Counted from the stretch's first letter, positions 52,989 to 64,000 are shown. The stretch: 64,000 nucleotides of DNA from Chrysaora quinquecirrha (GCA_014526335.1 JACTAT010000262.1:1-64000), one strand, 5' to 3'. Numbers and translations are program-made. The notes: generated by a model from the letters alone, not told the origin.

Positions 52989-53711
52989 TCATTGTTTCTT
53001 AACTGTTTTTAATTTTCTTTTATAAATAAGTTCTGGCTTTCCTTGCTTATTTGCAATGAATCGTGCAGCAGTAAATAAAAAATCACTCAGTCTGTTGACA
53101 TATCGAAAAACATCAGCATCAATATCATTTTCATTCAACAGGGGCACAAGTGTTCTCTCCAACCTTCGACTTACAGACCTTGCAACATGCAGGGTTGCAC
53201 TGCCTTTCCCCCCTGATGGCAGAATGAAATTTCTAAGTGGGGGGAGTTGATTGTGGTATTGATCGATCCATTCTTCAAGCTCTTCAACACTTGCATTGAA
53301 TTCTGTTTTAGCTTTATGCATTAGAGATGCTTGGGTGTTTGGTGTTGCAACATTTGATGCAACATCTTGCAACACACATTGAATATCTTCAAGTTTAGTT
53401 ACAATTTCATTAATTTCTTCTTCTAAACAGAACTCTCTTGCAAGTCCAAGATATGACGACAGTTCATCAGTTGTTCCCAATGCCTCAAATATGACGTCAT
53501 TTTTCAGTCTTCTCTCCCCAGTGAACAAACTTGAGGAGCCTTTATCGCCGGTTTTCGTGTAGATTTTCGGCTCTTTTTTGCTTGCAAAAGCTGCTGTAGT
53601 TGAAAGAAACCTTGAGTTTGTGTTTAAATCGTTAGAAAATCTGATAGGAGTCCTTATTTTGCATGCTTTTGCCAGATAAACCAGTCTTCCAACTAATTCT
53701 TTGCCTGCCAT
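52989..53711 (-). CDS. MMAB: Cob(I)alamin adenosyltransferase, mitochondrial (PduO type)
   Basis: MMAB transfers the adenosyl group of ATP to cob(I)alamin, supplying methylmalonyl-CoA mutase in mitochondria. The 240-residue ORF has no introns (human protein 250 residues). Residues 1 to about 48 form a basic, Ser/Thr-rich leader (MAGKELVGRLVYLAKACKIR...) consistent with a mitochondrial transit peptide. The ATP-binding N-terminal motif YTKTGDKGSSSLFTGERR is followed by EALGTTDELSSYLGLA; further on are LPSGGKGSATLHVARSVSRR with LERTLVPL, and the C-terminal YVNRLSDFLFTAARF. These are the active-site segments of the family. AATAAA occurs a few bases after the stop on this strand. It is divergent from WDR76, with 192 bp between start codons. 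Confidence 0.95.
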   Translation of the reverse strand: MAGKELVGRLVYLAKACKIRTPIRFSNDLNTNSRFLSTTAAFASKKEPKIYTKTGDKGSSSLFTGERRLKNDVIFEALGTTDELSSYLGLAREFCLEEEINEIVTKLEDIQCVLQDVASNVATPNTQASLMHKAKTEFNASVEELEEWIDQYHNQLPPLRNFILPSGGKGSATLHVARSVSRRLERTLVPLLNENDIDADVFRYVNRLSDFLFTAARFIANKQGKPELIYKRKLKTVKKQ

Positions 53712-53903
53712 TATGTTACGCGATCAACAACAACAACAACAAGCGAACAACAACAGCAACCTCTACATGTGGAATTTTTTCCCGCCAACATTTGGATAAA
53801 AACTTAAATTACATAACATTGATCACTAATCACAGATCTGGCATAATAGCTCAGGAATATTTAGTTTTTTGCTTATAATAAAATCGATCTTTGGTAACTC
53901 AAG
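53712..53903. promoter_or_regulatory. Short bidirectional promoter region, MMAB/WDR76
   Basis: Only 192 bp separate the two start codons, so the 5' UTRs and core promoters must lie here or overlap the genes. It contains a CAACAACAACAACAAC run at about 53728-53750. TTTTTTCCCGCCAA near 53775 resembles an E2F site (TTTSSCGC), a reading that would suit WDR76 but is not proven. Confidence 0.55.
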
Positions 53904-56900
53904 ATGAGTTCTTTAAGAAGAAGTACAAGAGAAAGGAAACGCAAAACTGAAAATTTAACTGACGAAGATTTATCATCATCAGATTCAGAAGTCCAAAAAT
54001 TTGTGAAATATCAAAAGACAACGTCATCAGCAAGAAAACCCGAAGTCAGTTCACCAAATGTCAAGTCTAAAAGATCACAATTGAAAAGGGTAAAAGCATG
54101 ATAAAAATACCGAATATTCATTTCGTAATTTCGTTCTTAGACAGACCCCAAACAGCTTTGTCATCATATTTAAACAATAGATCACTTCAGTAGACGGCCA
54201 ACAGGAAAAAAATTTTTCGAAATCACAATGTATCGAGTTTTTTATGTGAAATTTCACTGTCCTAGCGCTTATGTTCTTAATTTTATGAGCATTCAAAGTT
54301 CCCAATTTCATTAAGGCTTTGACCACGAAAAATGACCTTGGCGAAACTTTTTACCCCACACGGTCTGAGCTCTAATAAACTCACAAACTTTGAACACTCA
54401 TCAAATTGATAATACAATTGCTAAGATAGTAAAACTCTGCAACTCTAGACTAAATTTTGGGGGCTTAATAGGATTTTCGCATCAATTTTCGAAAAATTGA
54501 TATCTTGGGATTTTGAAAAATTTCAAATTCTACTGAAGTGATCTATAACCACTACAGTAGAGTCGACTATAATGATCAAGATTAACTTCGTATTAACAGA
54601 CAATGCAAACTTTTTCTTGACAGAAGCAAAAAGAAGATGAGTCTGAAGAAGAAAACAGCAATGATGAATCAGAGGATTTCCCAAGTGACCACGAGAAAGA
54701 CAATGATTTTGATGACAAGGAAAACAATGATGTTAATGATGATGATGATGATGATGATGATGGTCGTGGCGGTGATCACGGATTGTCAGCTTATGAATTA
54801 GAAAGATTGGCCAATATCAAAACAAATGAGAAATTCTTTGAAAAACTTAATTTACACCAGGTAGATATACCTTACTTTCTGACAGAAAGCCACAATCGTG
54901 AACCAGATTAGAATTTGAAATTGATATTTTGTTATTCTCAGGCAAAAACCAGTCTCAAGACAGCAGCATCAACATCCATAAAACAAACAAAAACATATGG
55001 TCTGAAAAGGTACGACATGTTTTTTAATCTTTTCTTTTTACCAATCACGCTGACATGAATCGCTAAAAACACATGGAAAGCTAAACCAGAGGTGCCAGAA
55101 GGACAGCATGAGGGCACCAGGCAACCAGGCAGCAGGGGCAGAAGCATCAAATTCAGGGCAAAACAATAGGAAAATCAAAGAATTTTACCATTTTTGTTAG
55201 GGCTACGGGGACAATAGCCCCTGCTTCCCCCCTTGCCTCTAGCTCCCTGGAAAAGACCATACTTGATATGTTCCAAACATAATCATCACCATTCACATTC
55301 AATTTTTTTATTTTCTAGAGAAAAGAAGCCCAAAGAGCCTCCTCCTCCGAGACGTGCATCAATGCGATTACAAAGATTAGATCCTTTGGGAGTTCCATTG
55401 CCAGAAATCCCTAAAGAAGAGAAAACCACCCTGTCTGAGCAAGTAAGTGCTTAAATTCTAAAGTTATTTCTTTCTGTTTAACCCTATTCGGTATGGGGGG
55501 GCGTTTTTCGCCCCCCCTCCTACTTTTGGTCATGTATCATCTGCATGAACTGGGTCATGCATAAGGCTGTGTAAACTATGCTTTTGAAGATTTTTACTGA
55601 AAATAAAGCTTGTTATATACGTTTTCCAAAATGCTGAGTAAGCAAAAAGTTTTTTCCTCTTCATAAAGGCTTATAAAAGTTGACAAGAAACAGCAATTAG
55701 CTGATAATTAGCTTAAATGATAGAAAAAGTTTACTTTCCACAGAGATTTATAGTGCCTTTTACCTATTTTAGTCCAATTTAGCTTGATTTTCGGCAACAT
55801 AGATGAAATAGTCATAATTTCACACTCTACACGTCGCTAGGCAACGTGTCACATGACTAATTAGCAAACAATAGTATTAATTAGTTACAATTGGGTACTT
55901 ACACATGTCTACAAAGTTTCATCTCAATCAGACAAATAGCAGCTGAGGTAACTAGGGGGGGCAAAAAATGCCCCGCCCCCATACCTAGAGAGGCAAAAAA
56001 TAGCCCATACCGAATAGGGTTAACCTCCTTGCTGATAAAAAGGAACCTATCATAACTTAGTCTCTGCACCTATCTTTCTATTTAGTTCAGGCAAGTTCGT
56101 TATTACAGTAAACCATTGACAAGATTTGGACTGAATGGTGTTGAAGCTGATAGCAGAAAAATTGATGATCATGTAGGTAACTTTTTTGTGTTTAAAGGGA
56201 AAGGTAAAGATAAAGGCATTGCTTTTATGTAGCGCCATTTGCTTCTGACACTCATGAAATTCTGAGAAGTTTCAGACAAAAAAGCTTTGAAGCATTACCT
56301 TAAACGTTTTTGCTCTTTTTTGCTATCTTAGTGTTACAAAGTACTTAAGCATGTTTTCACTACTTATAGCCATAATATTTGCATTCTCTATAATATAATT
56401 CTCGTAGACAAGAAAGCCATCAGGACCTCTCGAAATGATACCAAGCAACAACGTTGATAAAGACATTTGCAGCAAAGCAGTTCAACAATGGCTGGATCTC
56501 AGCATGAAAGTAAGATTATTTATACTTTTTGTACATTGAGTCCCCACTTTTAAGAAACAACATCTTTGGATGCAGCCTACTATTTGAAAGAATAGACTAT
56601 TGTTTTAAAATAGACTAAAAAAATAGACTATCTGATTCTGAAAAGCGAGGACTTACTGTATTATCCATTATCACCCAGCATAACGTATGTGCAGTACAGC
56701 GGTGGTTGTGCAGTACAGTGGAGGGATAACATCCCACCGCTGTACTGAACATCCACCACTGTACTCATGGTATCCCTCCGCCGTACTGATGATATGCCTC
56801 CGCTGTACTGATGATATCTCTTCGCTGTACTGATGATATCAATCCTCTGTACTGCACAACCACCAATGTACTGCACAAGAACCGCTGTACTGCACATACA

Positions 56901-59900
56901 TCATCTGTGTTCATAGAATGCAAAATAATTCATTGCATATTTCATCCGTTAATTCATCCGTTTGGCTTTCAATCTACTGCTCTTCTTTACTTATTCTATC
57001 AGTGTTCAAGAAAGAAAATGGCATTTAAAAACATTGAAAACAAAACGGATCTCAATGAGTAAGTTTTTGCAATTCTTGATTTTTCGGTATTTATTCATTA
57101 TCTTGTCCACATCAAAATCAAAACCAAAAGGCCAGTCTTTTGTAGACAGACAGAAAGAGTTCGTTTGCTCATTTGGACTCTTCAAACAACTCTATTGGTC
57201 ATCCGGCTATATCCCAGAAGCTTTTCCTATGCATTTCGATCCGCATATGGATATACATAAATACCGCTTTATTCATTTGTTTCGGTCTGTTTCTGATGTT
57301 TATACTCTGGGGAGTGTCAAACAAAAAATGCTTTCAAGTATGCCCAGGGATTTTTGCGCTGTTTCTCGCGATTTATTCTATGTCCGAGAAATTGGCCACC
57401 AAAAGGCTTCACCACTATGCATGCTCAGTTCTCAAGTATCGAAAATTCCTAATCGATGCAAGTAGACTTGAAACTTCTGCACTAGATAACATGAGCAAGA
57501 GCTTTAATCGAAGCAAATCGCCAGCCAAAGCTACTGAAATAGATAACCGTCGTAAAAGAAATAATAATAATAATAATAATAATGATAAGATAATGGGGGG
57601 AAAAGAGGCCAGAGGCCTATGTAACCCTACTGTATGTTCAAAAGTTTATAATTAAAGTTGTACTGCTTTGCTGCGTTTAAATCGTCATACCTCTTTTCAA
57701 ACTCTGGTATGTTTTTAGCTGCTGCAACATTGCTCGGTAGGGCGTTCCAAGCATCAGTCATCAAATGCCTAATGTTTCTGTCCTTTTGCAGATATCGCAA
57801 AAGAATCGAATCGCTAAGCATAGCTGAAAATCATGCAGCAAAAGTGACACCAAACAGAATATTTTCATTGACCATCCACCCTATGGAGAGCAAGCTATTG
57901 GTCATAGCTGGCAGCAAATGGGGCAGAATTGGCATTTGGGATGTCGTAAGTACTATTATTGGATAAGGTTGGTAGAATCTCATTAGGTAGGTCAATTTGG
58001 GATGGTTTGAGAAAGAATATATCAGAGGTTTTTGTGGGAGCAAAAGAGACATTGATGCGCAGCAGATCAGGGGTTCTGCCAGATATAAAGTTGGTGTGGA
58101 CCTGCAGCTATTGCCTCCAGAATATGGCCCTACTCATTTTACCGACCTTGGAAAGATGGGCAACTGCAATCGATTGCTTTGTACGTCTATACTCTCCCAG
58201 TTGAAGAAACCTGGTAATTTTAACTGTGAAATGTCAATTTTAGCGATGAAGGAACTAATCCATTCACGAATGCTAGATTTGTTTCGCTATTACTGGAGCT
58301 CCTTCGAGAAGTAGAATCTATCCGGGGCCTGTCGCGTGAAAATTGCATAACAACACGACGGGAGCTGAGCTGACTGGCGTGAGTGAGATGTGAGTAAGAC
58401 TCTGTGAGACTCTAATCACACGTGTACTGAAGTTTTGCTAGTTGCTACATACAATCTTGGACAAAATATTTGGAAAAAGACCTCTGTTCCAAGGAATACG
58501 GCCTATTCCAGCGATATTTCTTTTAATTAGTTCTAGTGCTTCTCCATTAACCCGCAACATGATGTTGGTAGTAGAGCAAGACGACTTTTGTTCAAACAAA
58601 TACTGTAACGGGTGAGTGGGGGAATCCACACATAATAGCAAATTGTTTAGGCAGTTCCAATATAATTTGCCTCAACGATTGTAGTATTTACTATGGAAGG
58701 TTAGTACCTGGCTACCGAATCCAATTTCTTGTTGAATGACTTTTAAAACGAAAGCATTATTTTCAGGACTCAAAAGAAGCACAAGATGGTGTATATCTAT
58801 TTGAACCACACACAAGACCTATAAATTCTATAACCGTATGTCCTGAAGATTACACAAAATTGTACAGCTGCTCTTATGATGGAACTCTGAGATGTGGAGA
58901 TTTAGAGAAACAACTATTCACTCAGGTAATAAATCACAAAATGCTATATTTGAAAAATTTTATCATATGTATCTGCAATATTAAAGCTTTCCCTCAGAAA
59001 ATCAGCGCTCGTCCTCGTTGATTGTTGATTAAAAAACGTGGTTCTAATACTGGTATCTCCCGCAGCTCCTTATCTAATGATATGTCTCCTTCTCCTCCTC
59101 CTCCTCCTCCTCCTTCTTCTTCTTCTTCTTCTTCTTCTTCTCCTTCCTCCTCTTCTACTTCCTCTTCCTCTTTTTCTCTTCTTTTTCTTCTTTCTCCTCC
59201 TCTTGTTTATCTTTTTCTTCCTCTTCTTTCTCTTCTTCTTGTTCTTTGCCTTTTTTTTGTCTCCTCCTTCTTTTTCTTCTTCTTCTTCATGCTCTTCTTC
59301 TTCTTCTTCTTCTTCTTCTTCTTCTATTTCTTCTTCTTCCTCTTCTTCTTCTCTATCTTATTACAGACATATCTTGCGTCGATCTGGACAGTTTCTCATT
59401 TAAGATTGTCGTCTCGCCCATTGTTATTGGAGATTGAACTAACAGAAACACATTGCTAAAAGTGTGCCCAGATTATGTCAGTGTATACTTCTTGACAGCA
59501 TTAAACAGGTGTCTTTCTTCTCCCTCTTCTTGCAGTACCCATTCCTTTATTCTATGGTCTTTTTACGAGACTGAGACATTCCTCTGTTAGTCCATATTTC
59601 AAAAGCACTGACCCTCTTCTCTTTGAAACCGTGACAATTCTTAGGCGAAAAATGGTTGTAACAAGAAAAATTTGCGCTGCAAGAACGGTCAGTTAAGCAT
59701 ATCACCAAAAGTAGAAGAATAACTTGCTACGGTGACGGTGAAATAGTGTGTTCAGCACTAGTTGCTAAGATACAAGAGGTAGACGAACTAAAGACGAACA
59801 AACTCTGACGCTATACCGTAGCTGGGGCTCAGAGGCTGGGGCTCAGAGGCTGGGGCACAAGCTTGCAAGATTTTGCTAGCACAAGCTTGCAAGATTTTGC

Positions 59901-62900
59901 TAGCACAAGCTTGCAAGATTAAACCACAACGCCACAACACCTTCTATGAATTCGCGTCTAAAAATTCACGAATAAATATATGAGATTTTCATTCCCTATA
60001 TAGGTATACGCGGTTCCAGAAGATGAGGATGTAACGCTCAATGCATTTTCATGGGTGGCAAAGTCAAGTAAAACTATCGTTGTTGGGAAAGGTGATTACA
60101 CAGTAGGAGTAATTGATATCAGAACTGGGTAAGAGGTATTCTTTGTTAAGTCTTGTCTTTTTTCTTCCTTTGCCATAAACCTCTAAAAAAGACCTGACCA
60201 GCTAAATCCTTTTGATCTTGCTTGAGGGACAATTACTGGGTAATGCGATTGTAGTACTCAATGTTTCGCAGAAAAAAAATCCAGCTTGATAAGTTCAACT
60301 GGAAATTTAGGTCTATATCAGTGTCTAAATTGGCCGTGTACTTGTTATTTGAACTCATAGCTGCTATTCTTTCATAAGTCTTTCATGTTTGAATATTTCG
60401 ACCTATTAATCTTTATCAGTATCTTCACAATTATTGGGGACCTACTTATATACCTAGATACAAGAATAGGCAACGAGAGACAACTCCTAAGAGACAACTT
60501 TTGACTATGTTATCTCATTACAAATCGTTCTTTCCATTTTTAGAAAAGAAGAAAATAATTTTGTTGCACATGGAAAGTTAGTTCGTTGGGTCGACTGCCA
60601 TCCTGTTAATGAACATCTGATTGTAACCAGTTGTCAAGATGGGTAAGAACACCAAACTCTCTCTCTCTCGCTCAAGGTCAGACAGCGCTGATTTGTGCTG
60701 CTGTTATCCTGGTGTGATGCAGCTGCCATGCCAATGCAAGTCCAGTCTTGGATATCCTGATACCATGATTTTGTTAGTCTTCCTCTTCGCTGTGGATGTT
60801 GTACTCCTCCCTGAGCTAGTCGCTTCTCCAGGCCTTCTCTTCTCATGATGAGTCCAAAGAGGCGCATCTTCCTTTCTGCAATACTTTTTCTCAACACCTT
60901 TCTTAAGTCAATTTTCAAAATTTTGTCAAGGACCCACTCGTTAGTCCTTCAGTCCAATCATCGCCAATAAATTCGTAAATTAATCGTAGGAAATTACGAT
61001 TATTCGTCCTGCTCATCATACTTTTTTCCAACTTAAGTTTTCAATTGCCCAAAGATATTTTTATTCACTATATAAGTGATGCTTTCAGGTCAGTGGCAAC
61101 GTGGGATCTCAGAAAAGCGAAAAACATCAAATCGAAATTGAGTGAAATAAGTTGTCACAGAGTAACATCGTCAGTATTCTTCTCTCCGCAAACTGGAAAT
61201 AAAGTTCTTACAACATCACTGGATGATACAATAAGGTAAACATATATATTTGTTTGTAATCAGTTTTATATTTCTTTTTGCCCCGTTCACATTCACTGTC
61301 TTTCCATCTGTGTTTGCAAAGATAAAAACCTTGGGCAAGTTGTTGACACAAGTGTACCTCTCTCTATCCAGGTGTATAAAGGGGTATATGGCTACTACTA
61401 ATGAGCGGCCGTGTGTAGCTGCACCCTGCAATAAAGTCGATTCAATAGCCTTAGGCTAGAAATAGACCATAAACCTAGAAATAGGTTTGAATCGTTTTTA
61501 TGAGCAATCAGATGGAGAAACATCTTTTTGAGTGTTCAAATCTATTATTCCACGATAAAACAAACACTTTTAAAAAGATGCTTTGACAGAGTCAGGAAAA
61601 AGCTACGGTCACACGATCATTGATTGAAGGAAGGTCCATTAGAAAAACATCAAACTACTTCGCCCTACGTTTATTTTTCATTGTTAAGTGAGGAAGATTG
61701 TCAGCTAGGTGTATTTTTGTCTGGAGGAAGGTTGAATACTTTTCTGAACTCTTGAGTTGCTGTTTAACTGGATAGAGGGACGTCTATGTTATGTGAGTTT
61801 TTACCTTACTCTGCCTTCATTCCAGAGATGCGTAAAAGCATTAAAACGGAAATAGCACAAACGAACAGGATCTCCGGCCAACTATAGATACAAGAAGGAA
61901 GAATTTCGTTTTCAAAGACAATCCGAATTCCTCTGCCTCAAATCCTGAGGTTTTGGAACGGTCTGTTCACAAGAATAGAAGTTAATTGGTTATTATTGCC
62001 ATAAAAAATGTAATCTAAACTTGTAGGGTATACGATGTGAATTCTTCTGGCGTTCTTCAAACTCCTTCAAAGTGTATGCTAAGGTAAGCTCATAATGTGA
62101 ATATGTTTTTGAATTGCTATATTGCCTTCTATTTCTGCGCATAATTGTTGCTGAAAACATTGAAGTAAACAAAGGGGAGATATATACGCAGGATATCACG
62201 CATCAAGTGTCCCGTTATTTCACAACGTTATAGATGATGGCAGTTTTGTCTCGATATTCTTTCTCGATTGCAGCAATTCTATTTCTTCTTCTTCCTCTTC
62301 TTCTTCCTCTTCTTCTCTTTCTTCTTCTTCTTCTTTTTTTGTTCTTCTTCTTGCTCTTCTTGTTCTTCTTTCTTCCTCTTCTTTCTTCTTCTTCTTCTTC
62401 CTGTTTCTTCTTCTTCTTTCTTCTTCTTCTTCTTCTTTCTTCTTCTTCTTCTTCTTCTTCTTCTTCTTCTTCTTCTTCTTTTTCTTCTTCTTCTTCTTCT
62501 TCTTCTTCTTCTTCTTCTTCTTCTTCTTCTTGTTTCTTCTTCTTCTTCTTCTTCTTCTACTTCTTATAGGCTCTCTGCCTTCCTATTGTTCTTTTCCATT
62601 AGGTTTGCTCTGAGTTGTCACGAATTCATCTACATTTTGTTTATTGCTTTCATATAATTGTCGTTTTGGTCGTTGTTTTCTGGCTTCCTCTATTACCGTA
62701 CATTTTTTCAAGTATTCTTTTAGAGCTAACTTTCCCAGTGTTTTTTCTTGCAACCGCTGTTTCATCATTTCGGTTATGATGAGTTGTCGCTTGTGATCCT
62801 TTTTAAAATTCCTCCTTTCTTATTTTGTCTATTTATTTAATGTTTAACGTTCTACATAATAGTTTTCTTTTGAGGATATTGAGAAAATTCATAGATTGCT

Positions 62901-64000
62901 TTTAACAGATGCTATATGCTTTTCATGAGAACAACCTTATCTAGAGTTTTATCTTGCGTTTAATTTGATTTACATATTTTTAAAGGCATAACAACCAAAC
63001 TGGTCGATGGTTGACAAAATTCAGAGCATCATGGGATCCAAAGACAGATGATTGCTTTGTCGTTGGAAGCATGGGAAGACCCAGAGCAGTAAGTGAATGT
63101 TTATTATATGGTGTTTAAAAATACGACTGTTCGGACCGGCAGCGGCGCAATCTGATTGGTTCTTCAACAGTGTACAAGCCGTACTGACCAGCGTTGATAT
63201 AACCATGTGACATAACCAATGCTTATTTTGAAATTTATTTCTTATTGATAAAGTGAATGAGATGGAAAATGAAATGCTGAAAATTGATGTTTCTTGAGTT
63301 CAGAATTCTCTATCAAAGTTTGAAAATATTCTATATAATTTTCGAACACCATATAATAAAGCCTTTAATGAACGATAGCTCGATCATTGCAGGAAAACAT
63401 TCCAACTTCTGCTTATTGTAAGTCGTGCTTCGGTCCGAAGATTTTCCAGCGTTGAACTCGCAATCGTTCAATAACCACATATTATCAGCCTTGAGAATTT
63501 TTCCCACTTTGTATTTTGGGTTGACAAGTCGTCAAGAAAGACCAAAACGGTGCAAGTGGTGCAATGTTCCAACTGCATTTGAACTTGTTTTGAGTTGTGG
63601 GTCATTGAAAAAGAGCCCAATGACTTCTCTTTGAGTTGAATCAGCCAAGCGTGTAAGTAGGCCCTTGGCTGATGCAAAAATTGTTACAAACAACGTTCAA
63701 ATTCCACTAGTTCTTCAGTGTACAAACGTCAGATGAAACCGATGTTTTGGTCTATTTCTTTCAGGCTATTTCTGACGTTTATACACTGATGAGTATCACG
63801 TATCAGGTGAAACAATTCTTGCAACTTTTAAAGCGAATATCTTCATTGTATTTCAAGGTTGATTTCTACACTTCTGACGGGAAAGGAAGTAGGATAGCAG
63901 AGATGAGTCATGAAAATTTATCATCAATAACATCCCTAAATGTGTTTCACCCAACTTTGAATATCCTTGCTGGAGGTAATTCAAGTGGAAAAGTTTTCGT
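53904..64000 (+). CDS. WDR76: WD repeat-containing protein 76 (3' end beyond window)
   Basis: WDR76 is a nuclear WD40 protein linked to CUL4-DDB1 and DNA damage. Exons: 53904-54089, 54624-54860, 54942-55009, 55319-55442, 56086-56172, 56408-56509, 57003-57058, 57792-57945, 58767-58925, 60004-60128, 60544-60642, 61089-61235, 62027-62083, 62986-63088 and 63858-past 64000; phases agree, about 615 codons so far (human 626). The N terminus is basic (SSLRRSTRERKRKTE) with an acidic run ([11 protein letters not shown]). The family signature LSAYELERLANIKTNEKFFEKL precedes RASMRLQRLDPLGVPLPE. Beta-propeller repeats start at SLTIHPMESKLLVIAG and include SCSYDGTLRCGD, VGKGDYTVGVIDIR, TSCQDGSVATWDLRK (a WDxR box for DDB1 binding) and TSLDDTIRVYDV. 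The last visible exon (LNILAGGNSSGKVFV) is close to the expected end. Confidence 0.95.
55482..56019. mobile_element. piggyBac-like MITE with TTAA target sites
   Basis: CCCTATTCGGTATGGG at the left is exactly inverted at the right (CCCATACCGAATAGGG), and each end is flanked by TTAA (55478-55481 and 56020-56023). This is the piggyBac pattern: TTAA duplication and CCC...GGG termini. Just inside lie GGGGGGCGTTTTTCGCCCCC and GGGGGGGCAAAAAATGCCCC. 538 bp, no ORF. It lies in WDR76 intron 4. Confidence 0.85.
56685..56899. mobile_element. Compact inverted-repeat element made of GTACTG units
   Basis: The 19-bp ends GTATGTGCAGTACAGCGGT are perfectly inverted at 56881-56899. Internally CCGCTGTACTGATGATAT-type units repeat in direct orientation and GCAGTACA/TGTACTGC in both. 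No ORF. It lies in WDR76 intron 6, about 100 bp before exon 7. Confidence 0.75.
57110..57400 (-). repeat. Fold-back repeat C, single arm
   Basis: GTCCACATCAAAATCAAAAC, GTAGACAGACAGAAAGAG, TTTCGGTCTGTTTCTGATG, TATACTCTGGGGAGTGTC and CAAGTATGCCCAGGG match the right half of the 21240-21792 element. The left arm is missing. It lies in a WDR76 intron. Confidence 0.6.
59085..59362. repeat. (CTT/CTC)n polypyrimidine tract
   Basis: About 280 bp of pyrimidine triplets on the plus strand, the WDR76 sense strand. ORFs through it are serine/leucine/phenylalanine runs and not genes. It lies between WDR76 exons 9 and 10. Confidence 0.95.
59724..59950 (-). mobile_element. SINE-A relic with two internal tandem arrays
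   Basis: The tail complement GACGGTGAAATAGTGTGTTC and the head complement ACCACAACGCCACAACACC mark an antisense SINE-A. In the place of the B-box region are three units of GCTGGGGCTCAGAG (14 bp) and three of ACAAGCTTGCAAGATTTTGC plus TAGC (24 bp). It lies in a WDR76 intron. Confidence 0.7.
60640..60935 (-). pseudogene. LINE ORF2 C-terminal remnant
   Basis: The minus strand reads KVLRKSIAERKMRLFGLIMR, then RRGRLTKSWYQDIQDWTCIG and MAAASH, the LFGHIMRRE...GRRxRGRPxxxWxxDIxxWTGL tail of non-LTR ORF2. It begins at the donor of WDR76 exon 11 and is antisense to the gene. Confidence 0.7.
62278..62568. repeat. (CTT)n polypyrimidine tract
   Basis: About 290 bp of near-pure TTC/CTT triplets on the WDR76 sense strand, between exons 13 and 14. 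ORFs through it are artefacts. Confidence 0.95.

Noticed and set aside
59022..59459. Ser/Leu/Phe-rich ORFs in two frames
   Set aside because: They come from the polypyrimidine tract between WDR76 exons; the same applies to 62234-62657.

Overview
This is intron-rich, AT-rich animal nuclear DNA. Split genes carry GT-AG introns (plus one apparent minor-class intron), and the spaces between exons hold tRNA-derived SINEs, 5S-rRNA-like SINEs, LINE tails, hairpin MITEs, an intact Ty3/gypsy element and long triplet repeats. The gene set (PARG, ZC3H8, ACTL6A/BAF53, a KIF7/KIF27-class kinesin, a Z-alpha ADAR, MMAB, WDR76) is metazoan. I suspect a marine invertebrate, possibly a cnidarian, but the sequence alone does not fix the phylum. 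One 422-base run of N (32825-33246) falls inside the kinesin gene.

Layout. 1-3735 (minus): 5' part of PARG, with its catalytic exons beyond the left edge. 4967-18315 (minus): ZC3H8, seven exons. Its third intron holds a 4.4-kb Ty3/gypsy element (8627-13069) nested in an older fold-back repeat, and its fifth intron looks like a U12-type intron. 19047-27600 (plus): complete ACTL6A, twelve exons, divergent from ZC3H8. 28495-47533 (minus): KIF7/KIF27-like kinesin, about 22 exons, convergent with ACTL6A. 48114-51556 (plus): ADAR with two Z-alpha-like domains, one dsRBD and a deaminase domain, nearly all on one exon, followed by a 41-bp minisatellite whose units can fold into hairpins (51811-52630). 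52989-53711 (minus): intronless MMAB. 53904-64000 (plus): WDR76, fifteen exons seen and running off the right edge, divergent from MMAB with only 192 bp between the two start codons.

How the genes relate. These are housekeeping nuclear, ciliary and metabolic genes, not an operon or a dedicated cluster. Several act on chromatin or nucleic acids: PARG removes poly(ADP-ribose), ACTL6A is an actin-related chromatin remodeller subunit, WDR76 is a chromatin and DNA-damage-associated WD40 protein, ZC3H8 belongs to the little elongation complex that drives snRNA transcription, and ADAR edits double-stranded RNA. The kinesin is of the Hedgehog/cilium class and MMAB makes adenosylcobalamin in mitochondria. 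Three head-to-head pairs (ZC3H8/ACTL6A, kinesin/ADAR, MMAB/WDR76) probably share promoter regions.

Exon limits were found by reading splice sites by eye and checking that codon phase carries across every junction; the joins given are phase-consistent. Untranslated regions and transcription starts were not resolved.
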